Positions 44,210 to 53,285 are shown, counted from the first letter of the stretch. The stretch is 64,000 nt of DNA from Candidatus Latescibacterota bacterium (GCA_022824945.1 JAJDYX010000031.1:62001-126000); one strand, 5' to 3'. Notes: generated by a model not told the origin, from the sequence alone. Numbers and translations: made by a program.

Positions 44210-47182
44210 TGTCGCCCCTTCGCGTTCTAAACCGAGTTCATCCCAGAATCGAGAAGGCACCATATTTCGGCCCGGACGATGCCGTACACAGGAAAGCGTG
44301 AGGCGATCCATTGCGCGGGTGATCCCCACGTATAACAACCTGCGCTGTTCGGCTAAATCTGCGCTGTTCAAGGCACGGGCATTGGGCAAAATGCGATCTT
44401 CGAGACCGCAAATATAGACCTCTCGAAACTCAAGCCCCTTTGCCGCGTGCAATGTCAGCAAATGCACGGCATCGCGATCTGGGGTATCCAATTCGACTTT
44501 GTAGAGATCGGCAAAATCGAGCAAATTGCGAATGCCCTCTTGAAGAGATGGTGCGGCAGCACCATGGCGTTCGCAAAGGTCTCGAAAGCGTTGAATCTGA
44601 TCGGGAGCGTGCAACGCGAGCACATCCGGACGGGGATCTTCGCCGAGCAACATCCGCGTCTGCCCCCGCAGCCGGTCGGCATCCAATCGAGGAAACTGCT
44701 GCACGAGATTGCGAATACACAAATTGGCCGGTCCCAAAAGACGCTGCGCCCCCAGGTTGAAATGCACGTGTTCTTCGCGGGAGAATTCCGTATCCCTTGC
44801 GCCATTGCGCGCGCGAAAAAGCAAACCCAGAGCCACTTGATCCAAAAGGCGTTCATGCGTCATGCGCCGATAGCGAGAGGCGCGTTCTTTCTTCATAGCT
44901 TCAAACACGCGACACAAAGCCAATGCCCGTGCGAGTGCTGGCGGATCGTTTGGATCTGACGCAATATCATACCGCTCGCAAAGAGGGCGCAGATCTCGTG
45001 CAGTGGTCGCGTTATAGCTTCGCGCCATAGGCAATATATCAACCGTCGGATTGGGCATGCGAGATCTGCCATTGCGACGGGCTTCGCGGTGCAAAACCTG
45101 AAAATCAAAAGCATATCCATTGTGTGCGACCAGAATGTCAATACCGACAAACGCCTGAAATGCGAGATATATTTCCTGAAATGTAGGAGCCGTGCCTTTG
45201 TCCTCTCGCAGGCGCACAGGAGAATAAAACGTATCGACAACGCGCCCATCTCGCACGCGCACAGCACCCAGACCCGTAATTTGTGCATGCTCGGGATCGT
45301 CACTCGCGGTTTCCAGTGCAAATGCAGTGTATTCCGGCATATACGCCGGCAAATCAGCACAGCGGATCGCCTGACACAATTTGAGAGCAGCGAGCATCGC
45401 ACCACACGTCATGCCTCCCAAATGTAAAAAGTGTTCAGGGGTTTTCGGCGGATCTTCGTCGAATGACAAAACCAGAGTATCGGATAAAACATCCAATCGG
45501 CTGCCGGGCACAGCCTCTCGTATGATGAGACCTGGCCGAGCCAGCGCATCCCGGATCAGAGTTGTAAGCATGTGCCGCAGCACCTCATCTCGACACGCCA
45601 CATACAAGGTGCCGCCACTGCGCCAGAGAGGCAACACGCGATTCAGTGCAATATTCAGATCTGAAAATTCGAGCGGATCTACAATATCATCGAGATGATT
45701 TTTCAGGGATGGCAACTCCGACGTATTCAATTGATCCAGAATATCATCTACCAGATGGGGCAAAGATGCGACCGCGCCTCTTTGCACGGCATTGTGTACA
45801 ACACCTGCCAGACCCAGTGCGCGTTCCACATCCACGCCCTCTTCTTCTGAAGCGGTTCGAGGATACAGAAAAGCAGCCTGTTTGAAACTCCCAATATTTT
45901 TTTGTTTCTGAAATCCCCGCACCGCCGGGTATAATTTGGGATCCACTGCTTCGAGTTCGCGCCGCAAAAACAACTCGAGACTCGCATCATTTGCGCCATC
46001 GAGTGCATAGCGCAACACAGACAGAGCGCGGCGGATCACGGGCTGGTCGAACAAGCCCCTGCGATGAGCCATCAGGCATGGTACATTGGCGCGCATAAAA
46101 ATGCGCTCGAGCTCGCTGCCTATTGCATGTTGGGGATAAAGCACCGCAATATCCCGGTGAACCAGATCGGGCGTTTCCCTGATTCGGTCCCATATATCAC
46201 CTGCAATAAACTGGCCTTCTTCCTCAAACGTATCAAAAGCCATCCCCCGCACGCGGCTCCCCGATCTCTGGGTATGGATGCTGCGTTCAAACAATACGTC
46301 ATTCTTGGCGATAAACACGCGCGCCAGCCGCAAAATTTCTGCAGATGATCGGTAATTTTCCTCCAGAAAAATGGGTAGGTGCCCTTTGAGAAAATCATCT
46401 TGAAATTGTTCGATATGTTCTGGCCTGGCATGTCGCCACCCATAAATGGATTGCTCGTCATCAGCAACCACAAAAACACTGCGGTGAGCCGCACCCAATA
46501 AATAAACGAGGGCGTATTGAACCGGATCGGTATCTTGAAACTCATCGACGAGGATATGTTGAAACTGCGCGCGGTAATCCGCCAGAATCTGGCGATGCGA
46601 ATGAAGCAAGTCATGCGCGAGAAAGATGAGATCGTCAAAATCGATCAATCGGTTTTTCTTTAGCTCGGCTTCGTACTGATCGAGCAATGCCGCATCCCCT
46701 TTTTTCATCGGAACATGCGGTTTGTATCGCCGTTGCCACTTCAAACGATTCACATTTTGCATCACATTATTCAAATTGCTTTCATTGGGATTCAGGCGTG
46801 GAAATGCGCGATAGATCAGCGTCCGCTGAAGATCTTCATCGGCAATGCCAAAATGCGGCGGCAACCCAACCGTTTCGCGATGCTCGCGCAAAATCGAGAT
46901 ACAAAACCTGTGAAATGTACCTGCGGTAACAGCCTCCGCCGATTCTTTACTTAACGTGCGCGACAAGCGGATTTGCAGTTCTGCCGCAGCCTTATTTGTA
47001 AATGTGAGCGCGAGGATATTTTCCGGAAGAACGCCGCGCCGCGAGACCAGATACGCAATGCGTTCGGTCAGCACTCGCGTCTTCCCCGTGCCCGGTCCCG
47101 CCAGCACGAGGACGGGACCTATCGGCGCGGTGACGGCTTCGCGCTGACGCGCGTTTAATGTGATGGGATCGAGTTCTGGCAT
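44195..47182 (-). CDS. UvrD/PcrA-like superfamily 1 helicase with inserted degenerate DEDD exonuclease domain
   Basis: 995 residues, longer than UvrD (about 720). All helicase motifs are intact: GPGTGKTR (29-36), LALTFTNKAAAELQ (57-70), DEFQDTDP (213-220), DDEQSIYGWRHA (241-252), ENYRSS (275-280), LHAAKGLEF (911-919) and YVGITRA (951-957). Between motifs IV and V, at about residues 615-765, lies a DnaQ-like fold: FALETASDD (exonuclease normally FDxETTG), LVAHNGYAFDFQVL and PPALARALA. The first Asp is Ala and the late His and Asp are Pro and Arg, so the insert is probably inactive. It unwinds DNA 3' to 5' and may act in repair or plasmid defence. No partner lies beside it. Confidence 0.93.
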   Translation of the reverse strand: MPELDPITLNARQREAVTAPIGPVLVLAGPGTGKTRVLTERIAYLVSRRGVLPENILALTFTNKAAAELQIRLSRTLSKESAEAVTAGTFHRFCISILREHRETVGLPPHFGIADEDLQRTLIYRAFPRLNPNESNLNNVMQNVNRLKWQRRYKPHVPMKKGDAALLDQYEAELKKNRLIDFDDLIFLAHDLLHSHRQILADYRAQFQHILVDEFQDTDPVQYALVYLLGAAHRSVFVVADDEQSIYGWRHARPEHIEQFQDDFLKGHLPIFLEENYRSSAEILRLARVFIAKNDVLFERSIHTQRSGSRVRGMAFDTFEEEGQFIAGDIWDRIRETPDLVHRDIAVLYPQHAIGSELERIFMRANVPCLMAHRRGLFDQPVIRRALSVLRYALDGANDASLELFLRRELEAVDPKLYPAVRGFQKQKNIGSFKQAAFLYPRTASEEEGVDVERALGLAGVVHNAVQRGAVASLPHLVDDILDQLNTSELPSLKNHLDDIVDPLEFSDLNIALNRVLPLWRSGGTLYVACRDEVLRHMLTTLIRDALARPGLIIREAVPGSRLDVLSDTLVLSFDEDPPKTPEHFLHLGGMTCGAMLAALKLCQAIRCADLPAYMPEYTAFALETASDDPEHAQITGLGAVRVRDGRVVDTFYSPVRLREDKGTAPTFQEIYLAFQAFVGIDILVAHNGYAFDFQVLHREARRNGRSRMPNPTVDILPMARSYNATTARDLRPLCERYDIASDPNDPPALARALALCRVFEAMKKERASRYRRMTHERLLDQVALGLLFRARNGARDTEFSREEHVHFNLGAQRLLGPANLCIRNLVQQFPRLDADRLRGQTRMLLGEDPRPDVLALHAPDQIQRFRDLCERHGAAAPSLQEGIRNLLDFADLYKVELDTPDRDAVHLLTLHAAKGLEFREVYICGLEDRILPNARALNSADLAEQRRLLYVGITRAMDRLTLSCVRHRPGRNMVPSRFWDELGLEREGATGIKN

Positions 47183-47600
47183 GGCGAGTCAAAATGCAGA
47201 TATGAGATACAAGAGGCCTGGTCCAAACAGTGGGCAATATATGATAAACAAACAAAAATAACCCCGATTGTCATAGAAAAAAACAATAGGCCATTGCGCT
47301 ATATCGGCACAATATGAACCAATAAAGGCTGGCATTTTTCGTTCTACATTCGAACACATATCTTTCACTTCTCCACTCACTCATCGCTCAAAATGTACAC
47401 TTTTTTCCCTCATAGCTGCACTGAGGCTGATCCGATTCAACAGATAATTCTTAAATTTGAGTGATCAATAACTGGAAAAAAATAAGGAGATTAGCGCGTC
47501 TTATCCTGCCATTCATCGCCCAATTCCAGGCCATTGGCATAAGGTTTGCATAAGATCTGAGTGTTATATCACCAAAGAAACACAGACCAAAGGCAAACAC
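47183..47600. other. Intergenic region without a recognised gene
   Basis: 418 bases between the divergent helicase and Rpn-like genes. It is AT-rich and contains runs such as AACAAACAAAAATAA and AAAAAAATAAGGAGA. A 63-codon minus-strand frame at 47189-47380 has a poor start and no family resemblance. No hairpin terminator, tRNA or repeat of the families seen elsewhere was found. Confidence 0.6.
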
Positions 47601-48419
47601 ATGCCCCAATATGATACCATCTCAAAACACTTCATCCAAACCTACCCTCAAGACTTCATCCAACTCTCTCTCCAACGAGACGACGTCCAATTTCTCGACA
47701 TCCTCGACACAGAACAACCCACAACCCAAACACACCACATGGACAGCCTCATCAAAGTTCAGATTGCAGGCGAAGAGGCATTGGTACATCACGAATTTCA
47801 AACCACCACCGATCCGACAATGCCCATCCGAATGGCCGGCTATATCGTCAGAGCCATTGAGACGCATCACTTGCCGATCTATTCCAGCGTGATCTACTTG
47901 CGTTCCAATGCAGGAAAGAACGATCCGGGACACTATATCCAAAACCTGCCCGGTCATCATCTTATCGTCCAATACAGCGTGATTCGGCTCATCGAGATCG
48001 AAGGCCAGCACATTTTGGATGAGGGACATGCGGGCTTGCTTCCATTTGCGCCATTGATGAAACGTCCTGATGAAATGGATTCAGAGGCGTGGTTACAGGC
48101 GTGTATTGATACGACCAAAGCCTTGCCTTTGGAAGAATCAATAAAGGTTGACATTTTGGGTGGGTTGACGATATTGAGTGGGTTAGCGTATGCGCCAGCC
48201 ACGATCAGTCATATTTTATACCAGGAGGGTCTTATGGATGCGATTATGCGCGAATCTTCCTTTGCACAATACATCATGAAACAAGCCAGAGAAGAAGGCA
48301 GAGAAGAAGGCAGAGAAGAAGGATATAGAAAAATTTTTGCCGCCATTCAAAAGACGTATCCAGATATTGACATGGAAGCCATCCGGGCTGTATTGAAAGA
48401 GGAAAATGGCAAAAAATAG
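47601..48419 (+). CDS. Rpn-family recombination-promoting nuclease / PD-(D/E)XK transposase-like protein
   Basis: 272 residues. The nuclease-like core contains Asp in HMDSLIKVQI and the HHEFQTTTDP strand, corresponding to the D-(x)n-ExQ active site of Rpn (YhgA-like) proteins. The C-terminal region has the run AREEGREEGREEGYRK, the charged repeat that often ends members of this family, followed by a short helix. Rpn proteins are DNA endonucleases that promote RecA-independent recombination and are often mobile. The gene is flanked upstream by a 418-base gap and downstream by a strong terminator, consistent with a self-standing unit. The low-GC flank suggests later acquisition, but this was not measured. 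Confidence 0.82.
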   Translation: MPQYDTISKHFIQTYPQDFIQLSLQRDDVQFLDILDTEQPTTQTHHMDSLIKVQIAGEEALVHHEFQTTTDPTMPIRMAGYIVRAIETHHLPIYSSVIYLRSNAGKNDPGHYIQNLPGHHLIVQYSVIRLIEIEGQHILDEGHAGLLPFAPLMKRPDEMDSEAWLQACIDTTKALPLEESIKVDILGGLTILSGLAYAPATISHILYQEGLMDAIMRESSFAQYIMKQAREEGREEGREEGYRKIFAAIQKTYPDIDMEAIRAVLKEENGKK

Positions 48420-48482
48420 AAGCGAGCCAATAAGATAAATTGAAATGGACGATCTGTGATCGCGCCATCACGCCCGCCTGCT

Positions 48483-48500
48483 GCCTGTCAGCAGACAGGC
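48483..48500. repeat. Short perfect hairpin GCCTGTC-AGCA-GACAGGC
   Basis: A seven-base perfect stem with a four-base loop lies just upstream of the terminator at 48505-48542. It has no T-run of its own; it may add to the termination structure. Confidence 0.45.
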
Positions 48501-48504
48501 AAAC

Positions 48505-48542
48505 AAAAACCCCCTGTCCAAAATGATCAGACAGGGGGTTTT
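48505..48542. terminator. Bidirectional Rho-independent terminator
   Basis: CCCCCTGTC (48510-48518) pairs with GACAGGGGG (48530-48538) around an 11-base loop. Flanking AAAA and TTTT extend the stem and give a U-run in either direction. It separates the convergent Rpn-like gene and the GlmU-like gene. Confidence 0.85.
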
Positions 48543-48559
48543 GTGAACGGTGACAGCAG

Positions 48560-49933
48560 TTATCGCTCATAAATATTGGGCGACCAGTCAACGACATCGA
48601 GTTCCTGCTTGACGAGTACGGCCTTATACGGCTGCACGTTTTTCATCAACACCACGCCCGCCCCCACCATCGCACATGGTCCCACAATGCGACCGGGCAT
48701 AATCATTGCGCCGATACCCGTACGCGAATAATCCCCAAACAACACACCGGTAAACCCAGGTGCTTTTCGGCGAATACCCTGAACTTCGACCTCAATCTCC
48801 GCATCGTCAAAGCGCAGTGTGCCCACCTGTGTACCCGCGCCTATTTCTGCGCGCTCGCCAAAAATCCCCGAAAGCTGAATCTGGTGGGTCACGCGACCTT
48901 CTTCAAGCATAATACCGCTAAACTCGCCCAAATAAGTGATGTGGCAATTGACATCAACCGTACCCGACACCTTGGCAAACGGACCAATTTTGCAGCGGTC
49001 GCCGATCACAGTACGAGATGCGATGTGAGAGCCTTCTAATATCTCAGTATTTTTCCCGATCCAGACCGGCCCCTCAATATAGGCATCTCGGGCAATCGTG
49101 GTATTTTCATCGACGAAGATGGGACCGCGAATACGGGCGTCGGGATCGACCGTAGCCGTTGGTGCAACAACAGACTCCGTCAGTGCATCAGCCATTTCAG
49201 CAAGTGCCATAAGCGCGACATTTTTCGGATGCCAGGGCAGATCCATATCGAACCACGGCCCGGGCAAATCGGCCGCAATAAGCGCGCGTCCTTCGTCATA
49301 GAGCAATGGGATAACATCGCAAATTTCCTGGCCCTCAGGCGGAAAGATACCAAATTGGGTCCTCGGCACAAAATCGGAAGTATTATCCAGATCGGACAAA
49401 ATTGCATTTTTGAAAACATAGAGACCAGATAGCGCCTTGCCCGATCCACCGCGGGGTTTATAGGTGTAAGAAGATAGGCTCTGATCCTTTTCGACGTGTG
49501 CGCGTATATGAGATGAGAGATCGTCAACCTGGACAATACCAGCGACACCAGAACAATTTCTATCTCGAAACACATCTAACAGGTGCGGGATTGCATCGCC
49601 TCCAAAAAAAACATCTCCCAAAATGACCAGAACATCATCAGCACCAATAAAATCTGACGCCAGCCCCACCGCATGCGCCGTGCCTTTTGGTTGCGGTTGC
49701 TCAATATAAGTAATTTGACAGCCAAAACGCTGTCCATTGCCAAAATAATTGCGCGCCCGGCCCCCCCGATGCCCCACCACAATGCCGATATCCGTAATAC
49801 CCGCATCGGTCAGACGCGAAACAGTCCACTCCAAAAGCGGGCGATTGCATATTGGAAACATCGGCTTGGGACGAAAGACATTAAACGGAAAAAACCGCTC
49901 GCCCTTTCCCGCCGCGAGAACAAGTGCTTTCAT
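48560..49933 (-). CDS. GlmU-like sugar-1-phosphate nucleotidyltransferase with left-handed beta-helix domain
   Basis: 457 residues. The N-terminal nucleotidyltransferase has LVLAAGKGERFFPF and RPKPMFPICNRPL, the Rossmann-like signature that binds NTP and sugar phosphate, with LGDVFFGGD as the metal Asp region. Residues of about 255-430 contain hexapeptide repeats of a left-handed beta-helix (GPIFVDENTTIARDAYIEGP, GAGTQVGTLRF, IGAMIMPGRIVG). This is the layout of GlmU and archaeal bifunctional sugar nucleotidyltransferases. Whether the second domain is an acetyltransferase and which sugar is used cannot be decided. It is divergent from the slt-like gene; a CCAG-rich repeat (49958-49985) lies in the promoter region. 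Confidence 0.88.
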   Translation of the reverse strand: MKALVLAAGKGERFFPFNVFRPKPMFPICNRPLLEWTVSRLTDAGITDIGIVVGHRGGRARNYFGNGQRFGCQITYIEQPQPKGTAHAVGLASDFIGADDVLVILGDVFFGGDAIPHLLDVFRDRNCSGVAGIVQVDDLSSHIRAHVEKDQSLSSYTYKPRGGSGKALSGLYVFKNAILSDLDNTSDFVPRTQFGIFPPEGQEICDVIPLLYDEGRALIAADLPGPWFDMDLPWHPKNVALMALAEMADALTESVVAPTATVDPDARIRGPIFVDENTTIARDAYIEGPVWIGKNTEILEGSHIASRTVIGDRCKIGPFAKVSGTVDVNCHITYLGEFSGIMLEEGRVTHQIQLSGIFGERAEIGAGTQVGTLRFDDAEIEVEVQGIRRKAPGFTGVLFGDYSRTGIGAMIMPGRIVGPCAMVGAGVVLMKNVQPYKAVLVKQELDVVDWSPNIYER

Positions 49934-49957
49934 AAAAACTCCGGAATAAAGTGTAAA

Positions 49958-49985
49958 GTCCCCAGCCCCCAGTCTCCAGCCCCCG
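49958..49985. repeat. CCCCAGTC/CCCCAGCC tandem repeat
   Basis: AGTCCCCAGCCCCCAGTCTC and the following CAGCCCCCGC are imperfect copies of a seven-base CCCAGYC unit. It lies between the divergent GlmU-like and slt-like genes, just upstream of the slt-like promoter. It belongs with the other low-complexity intergenic repeats of this window. Confidence 0.55.
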
Positions 49986-49996
49986 CCTTTTGCATC

Positions 49997-50025
49997 TTGA
50001 CATTGCCTGCATTATGGACTACAAT
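49997..50025 (+). promoter_or_regulatory. Consensus sigma-70 promoter of the slt-like gene
   Basis: TTGACA (49997-50002), 17 bases, TACAAT (50020-50025). Transcription would begin near 50032. This excludes the upstream in-frame starts at 49990 and 50014 and supports the ATG at 50059. Confidence 0.7.
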
Positions 50026-50058
50026 TTTTTCAGGACCACATCGCAAAGGTTTTTTGCA

Positions 50059-52245
50059 ATGACATTTTTCAAAAATAGATTTGATCTCCTATTGAGCCGC
50101 ATCGCATTATTTGCTCTCCCCTTTATCGCTGTATTTGTAATAGTCGGATATTTGGGAATAGGGGAACAACGCGATCCCATTTTTCGAGTTGCAGAACTAA
50201 TTGCACAGCAAAATTTTTCCGAAGCATTATCCGCACTCGACAATATGGATACCGATAAACGCGATGCCTGGGATAAGCACACCGCCGCGTTACAACGCGC
50301 GATTTGTCTGATGCACCTGGACAAATATTCAGACGCACTAACAATTTTGCAATCTTCAGGCACCACGCGCAAAGAAATTGCCGATTATGTGGCCTTTTGG
50401 ATGGGACAATGCGCCGAGGCTTTGGGACAAGCCAAAGACGCTGAAAATCATTATGCAAAAATTCTGCACATGAAACCAGTGAGTCTGCTCGGCGACCAGG
50501 CGACACTCAATGCCGCGCGGGTCGCGCTTGCACAGGGCAATGCAGAAGATGCTATCGCATATTATCAAACACTTATTGACAAGCGCTCGCATGAAGGCGA
50601 TGCACTGGCCGGGCTGGTTAAAGCATGGACTGCTCTGGACGATTCTGTTGCTGCGCGCGAGATGCAGTTGCAATTGATCAAAAACTATCCCAAACATCCA
50701 GCCATTCTCGAAATGCTCCCCGATCCGAGTGATATGCGCGATGTTGAAGAACTGTTTTACGCGGGTGTGGCCTGTATGCATGCCGGAAAATATCAACAGG
50801 CTATCGTTTTAGTGCGCCGAGTGATCGATGAATCTCAAGATGCCACATGGCGCGGAAAAGCGCAATACGAACTGGGGCATGTGTATTATCGCAGTCGAAA
50901 ATATCTCAAAGCTGAAAGCGCGTTTGACCGCGCCTTCAAAGTGTATCAGGTGCCCGAAGCACTTTTTTATTTCGGCCGATGTGCCATCAAACGCGGGCAC
51001 GATTTAACGGGAACAACGCGGTTTCGTGAATATGTGCGTCGCTATCCCAACGCAAAAAACGCATCCGAAGCCCTCTGGCAGGCGGCCATGGCCTATGAGC
51101 GACGGGGGCGTCATAGCGATGCGAGAAAACTATTTATAGCACTGGCGAAAGCCTATCCCAAAAGCACTTATGCCGATCAGGCGGCGTGGCGCGCTGGATT
51201 CGCGCTTTATCAAACGCGGCAATACACGGCTGCTTCCAAAGCCTTTTTGCGCCTATCGCGTCAGACCTCTGCGAGCCATCTGCGCGATCAGGGATATTAC
51301 TGGGCGGGCAAATGTTACCAAAAATTGGGACAAAAAGCAGAAGCGCGATTCTGGATTGAACGCGCCTCAGAGGGATTTCCCACCTCTTATTACTCAACGC
51401 GCGCGCATGCGGTCCTGGGCAAAACAGAAAATGCTTATGTCGAAGTGCCCCAACCGGGCGAACACCTATCAGTTGGTCAACCCTATACGCCTTCGACGCA
51501 TATCCCAAAAGGAGATATACTGGCGTCTATCGGGTTATATCGAGATGCCGAGCGAGAATACGACCGCGCGCGGCAAATTCTCGGGCGCAATTTATTCGCG
51601 TTGGATGATTTGAAGCCTCGCTATGAGCGCGTTCGCGCCATGCACAAGGCACTTCAAATTTCCGCACAGCTTGTAATGTTAGAACGCGCACATGGGATAT
51701 CCATGACGCGGGCCTCATTCCGTCGATTGTACCCGACGTATTATTGGGGCGAGATCAACCGGGTAGCAGAAAAGATGAACCTAGATCCCAATCTCATGAT
51801 CGCCATCATGCGACAGGAAAGCGCGTTTAATACAACTGCTGTATCTCGTGCGGGCGCACGCGGGCTGATGCAAGTAATGCCACAAACAGGACGGGACATG
51901 GCCCGACTTGTCAAGCTCAAAAATTTTTCAACTGCAGACCTGCACGATCCCCACACGTCAATTTTATTGGGCGGAAAACATCTCTCCGACCACATGAGGG
52001 CATTTCAAAAAGATAAGCACAGGCAACTTAGTTTGGCACTATCGGCTTATAATGCGGGTCTGGATGCTGCAAAGCGATGGGCGAAACGCCTCACAAAACA
52101 AGACGTCGATGAATTTATAGAGCGCATTCCCTATAAAGAAACCCGCAATTATGTGAAACTCGTGTATCGCAATTATCGAGTTTATTCTTACCTCAACGAT
52201 ACACAGTCAGAAGTAAAAATATCATTGGGATACAAAAATGAATGA
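50059..52245 (+). CDS. slt: Soluble-lytic-transglycosylase-like protein (Slt70-type) with TPR superhelix
   Basis: 728 residues from the ATG at 50059 (AAAGG nine bases upstream; promoter at 49997-50025). One N-terminal helix (about 14-32) would anchor it in the inner membrane, with the rest in the periplasm. Residues of about 50-470 are alpha-helical TPR-like units (KYSDALTILQSSG, KYLKAESAFDRAF). The C-terminal lytic-transglycosylase domain has MRQESAFNTTAVSRAGARG (catalytic Glu), LMQVMPQTG, the ILLGGKHLSDHM segment and ALSAYNAG. It cleaves peptidoglycan glycan strands with anhydro-muramyl formation. A small membrane-protein gene overlaps its end. Confidence 0.94.
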   Translation: MTFFKNRFDLLLSRIALFALPFIAVFVIVGYLGIGEQRDPIFRVAELIAQQNFSEALSALDNMDTDKRDAWDKHTAALQRAICLMHLDKYSDALTILQSSGTTRKEIADYVAFWMGQCAEALGQAKDAENHYAKILHMKPVSLLGDQATLNAARVALAQGNAEDAIAYYQTLIDKRSHEGDALAGLVKAWTALDDSVAAREMQLQLIKNYPKHPAILEMLPDPSDMRDVEELFYAGVACMHAGKYQQAIVLVRRVIDESQDATWRGKAQYELGHVYYRSRKYLKAESAFDRAFKVYQVPEALFYFGRCAIKRGHDLTGTTRFREYVRRYPNAKNASEALWQAAMAYERRGRHSDARKLFIALAKAYPKSTYADQAAWRAGFALYQTRQYTAASKAFLRLSRQTSASHLRDQGYYWAGKCYQKLGQKAEARFWIERASEGFPTSYYSTRAHAVLGKTENAYVEVPQPGEHLSVGQPYTPSTHIPKGDILASIGLYRDAEREYDRARQILGRNLFALDDLKPRYERVRAMHKALQISAQLVMLERAHGISMTRASFRRLYPTYYWGEINRVAEKMNLDPNLMIAIMRQESAFNTTAVSRAGARGLMQVMPQTGRDMARLVKLKNFSTADLHDPHTSILLGGKHLSDHMRAFQKDKHRQLSLALSAYNAGLDAAKRWAKRLTKQDVDEFIERIPYKETRNYVKLVYRNYRVYSYLNDTQSEVKISLGYKNE

Positions 52246-52438
52246 GCGACCGCTGTGGCTGATTTTAGAAGATGCATTTATCATCCTGTGCATCGGAGCA
52301 CTCTGGCCGGGCATCCTGGGCTGGCAGGGCATGATATGGGATCTGGTGCAATATATCGCACTTATTGGACTCGTGTGGATTTTAATCCGGCGAATTGGTC
52401 GCTATCGGATGAGGCGGGACGAGGGTGACGACGATTAG
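52238..52438 (+). CDS. Small membrane protein (66 residues) overlapping the slt-like gene
   Basis: The ATG at 52238 overlaps the slt-like stop by eight bases, so translational coupling is likely. Two hydrophobic stretches (about 8-27 and 33-52) are followed by a basic ILIRRIGRYRMRR and an acidic tail EGDDD. No known family. The second helix and IR-x-IGR motif resemble the product at 40329-40547. It ends in TAG. Confidence 0.65.
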   Translation: MNERPLWLILEDAFIILCIGALWPGILGWQGMIWDLVQYIALIGLVWILIRRIGRYRMRRDEGDDD

Positions 52439-52474
52439 TGGTCCTTCTCCCCAAACCAAATAGGAAACCCGAAC

Positions 52475-53281
52475 ATGAACGAACACGAAAAATTCTTCTT
52501 TGACCTCAACGGCTATCTCGTCGTCGAAAACGCTTTAACACCCGACGAAATTGCCGCGTGCAACAAAGCCATTGACAACAACCCCGACAAGATGCGCATT
52601 CGCCCGCCAGAGCAATCCCTCTCCGGCGAGTCCAAAGCACTCAAAGGCAAACACGGGCGCACCGATTTGGGTGGCATGCTCACCTGGCCCAAACCCTGGT
52701 GTCAGCCCTTTCGCGATTTGCTCGCCCATCCAAACATCGTACCCTACCTCGCGGAATTGCTGCGCGAAGACTGCCGTCTCGACCACCTCTATGGCATCGT
52801 CATGGAAAAAGGGGCCGAAGGCCATGTCATACACGGCGGGGGCACGGCCGACGACCTCACGCACTTCTATCAATTTCACAATGGGCGCATGCGCTGTGGC
52901 CTCACCGTAGTCTCGTGGGTACTCACCGATTGCAACCCCGGCGAGGGCGGATTTGCCTGCATTCCCGGCAGCCACAAATCCAACTACAAAACACCCCGCG
53001 ATGTCGCACGTGTAGATCGGGACATGGGCGTAGTAAAGCAAGTCCCTGCAAAAGCGGGATCGGCCATCATATTCACAGAAGCACTGGCACATGGCACGCT
53101 TCCCTGGACAGCCGACCATCAACGCAGATCCATCCTCTATAAATACTCGCCCGGCACCCTGACCTATTCAGCGCGGTATTTGCCGCCAGATGTTGAAAAC
53201 GCGCTCGACGAATTTACACCCACACAACGCGCCCTGCTCGAGCCACCCTACCGCACAAATCGCCCGCGCGTCACCCAATAA
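52475..53281 (+). CDS. Phytanoyl-CoA dioxygenase-like protein with an H-G-G motif in place of H-x-D
   Basis: 268 residues. PGSH (FACIPGSHKSN), the distal His206 in EALAHGTLPW and Arg217/218 in HQRRSILYKY are in place. At the position of the H-x-D iron motif the sequence is VIHGGGTADD (His120, Gly122). Loss of the Asp at this place is the hallmark of 2-oxoglutarate halogenases, but Asp126 nearby could also bind iron, and the HGGG form may be normal in this subfamily. Substrate unknown. It is followed five bases later by an SDR gene and belongs to the sugar or polyol cluster. Confidence 0.82.
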   Translation: MNEHEKFFFDLNGYLVVENALTPDEIAACNKAIDNNPDKMRIRPPEQSLSGESKALKGKHGRTDLGGMLTWPKPWCQPFRDLLAHPNIVPYLAELLREDCRLDHLYGIVMEKGAEGHVIHGGGTADDLTHFYQFHNGRMRCGLTVVSWVLTDCNPGEGGFACIPGSHKSNYKTPRDVARVDRDMGVVKQVPAKAGSAIIFTEALAHGTLPWTADHQRRSILYKYSPGTLTYSARYLPPDVENALDEFTPTQRALLEPPYRTNRPRVTQ

Positions 53282-53285
53282 TCCC

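Noticed and set aside
47189..47380. 63-codon minus-strand frame in the large intergenic gap
   Set aside because: GTG start with no adequate Shine-Dalgarno and no family resemblance. An internal ATG at 47359 has only a distant GGAG. Evidence is too weak to call a gene.
47546..47570. TTGCAT and TATATC before the Rpn-like gene as a promoter
   Set aside because: The spacer is only 13 bases, too short for a sigma-70 promoter.
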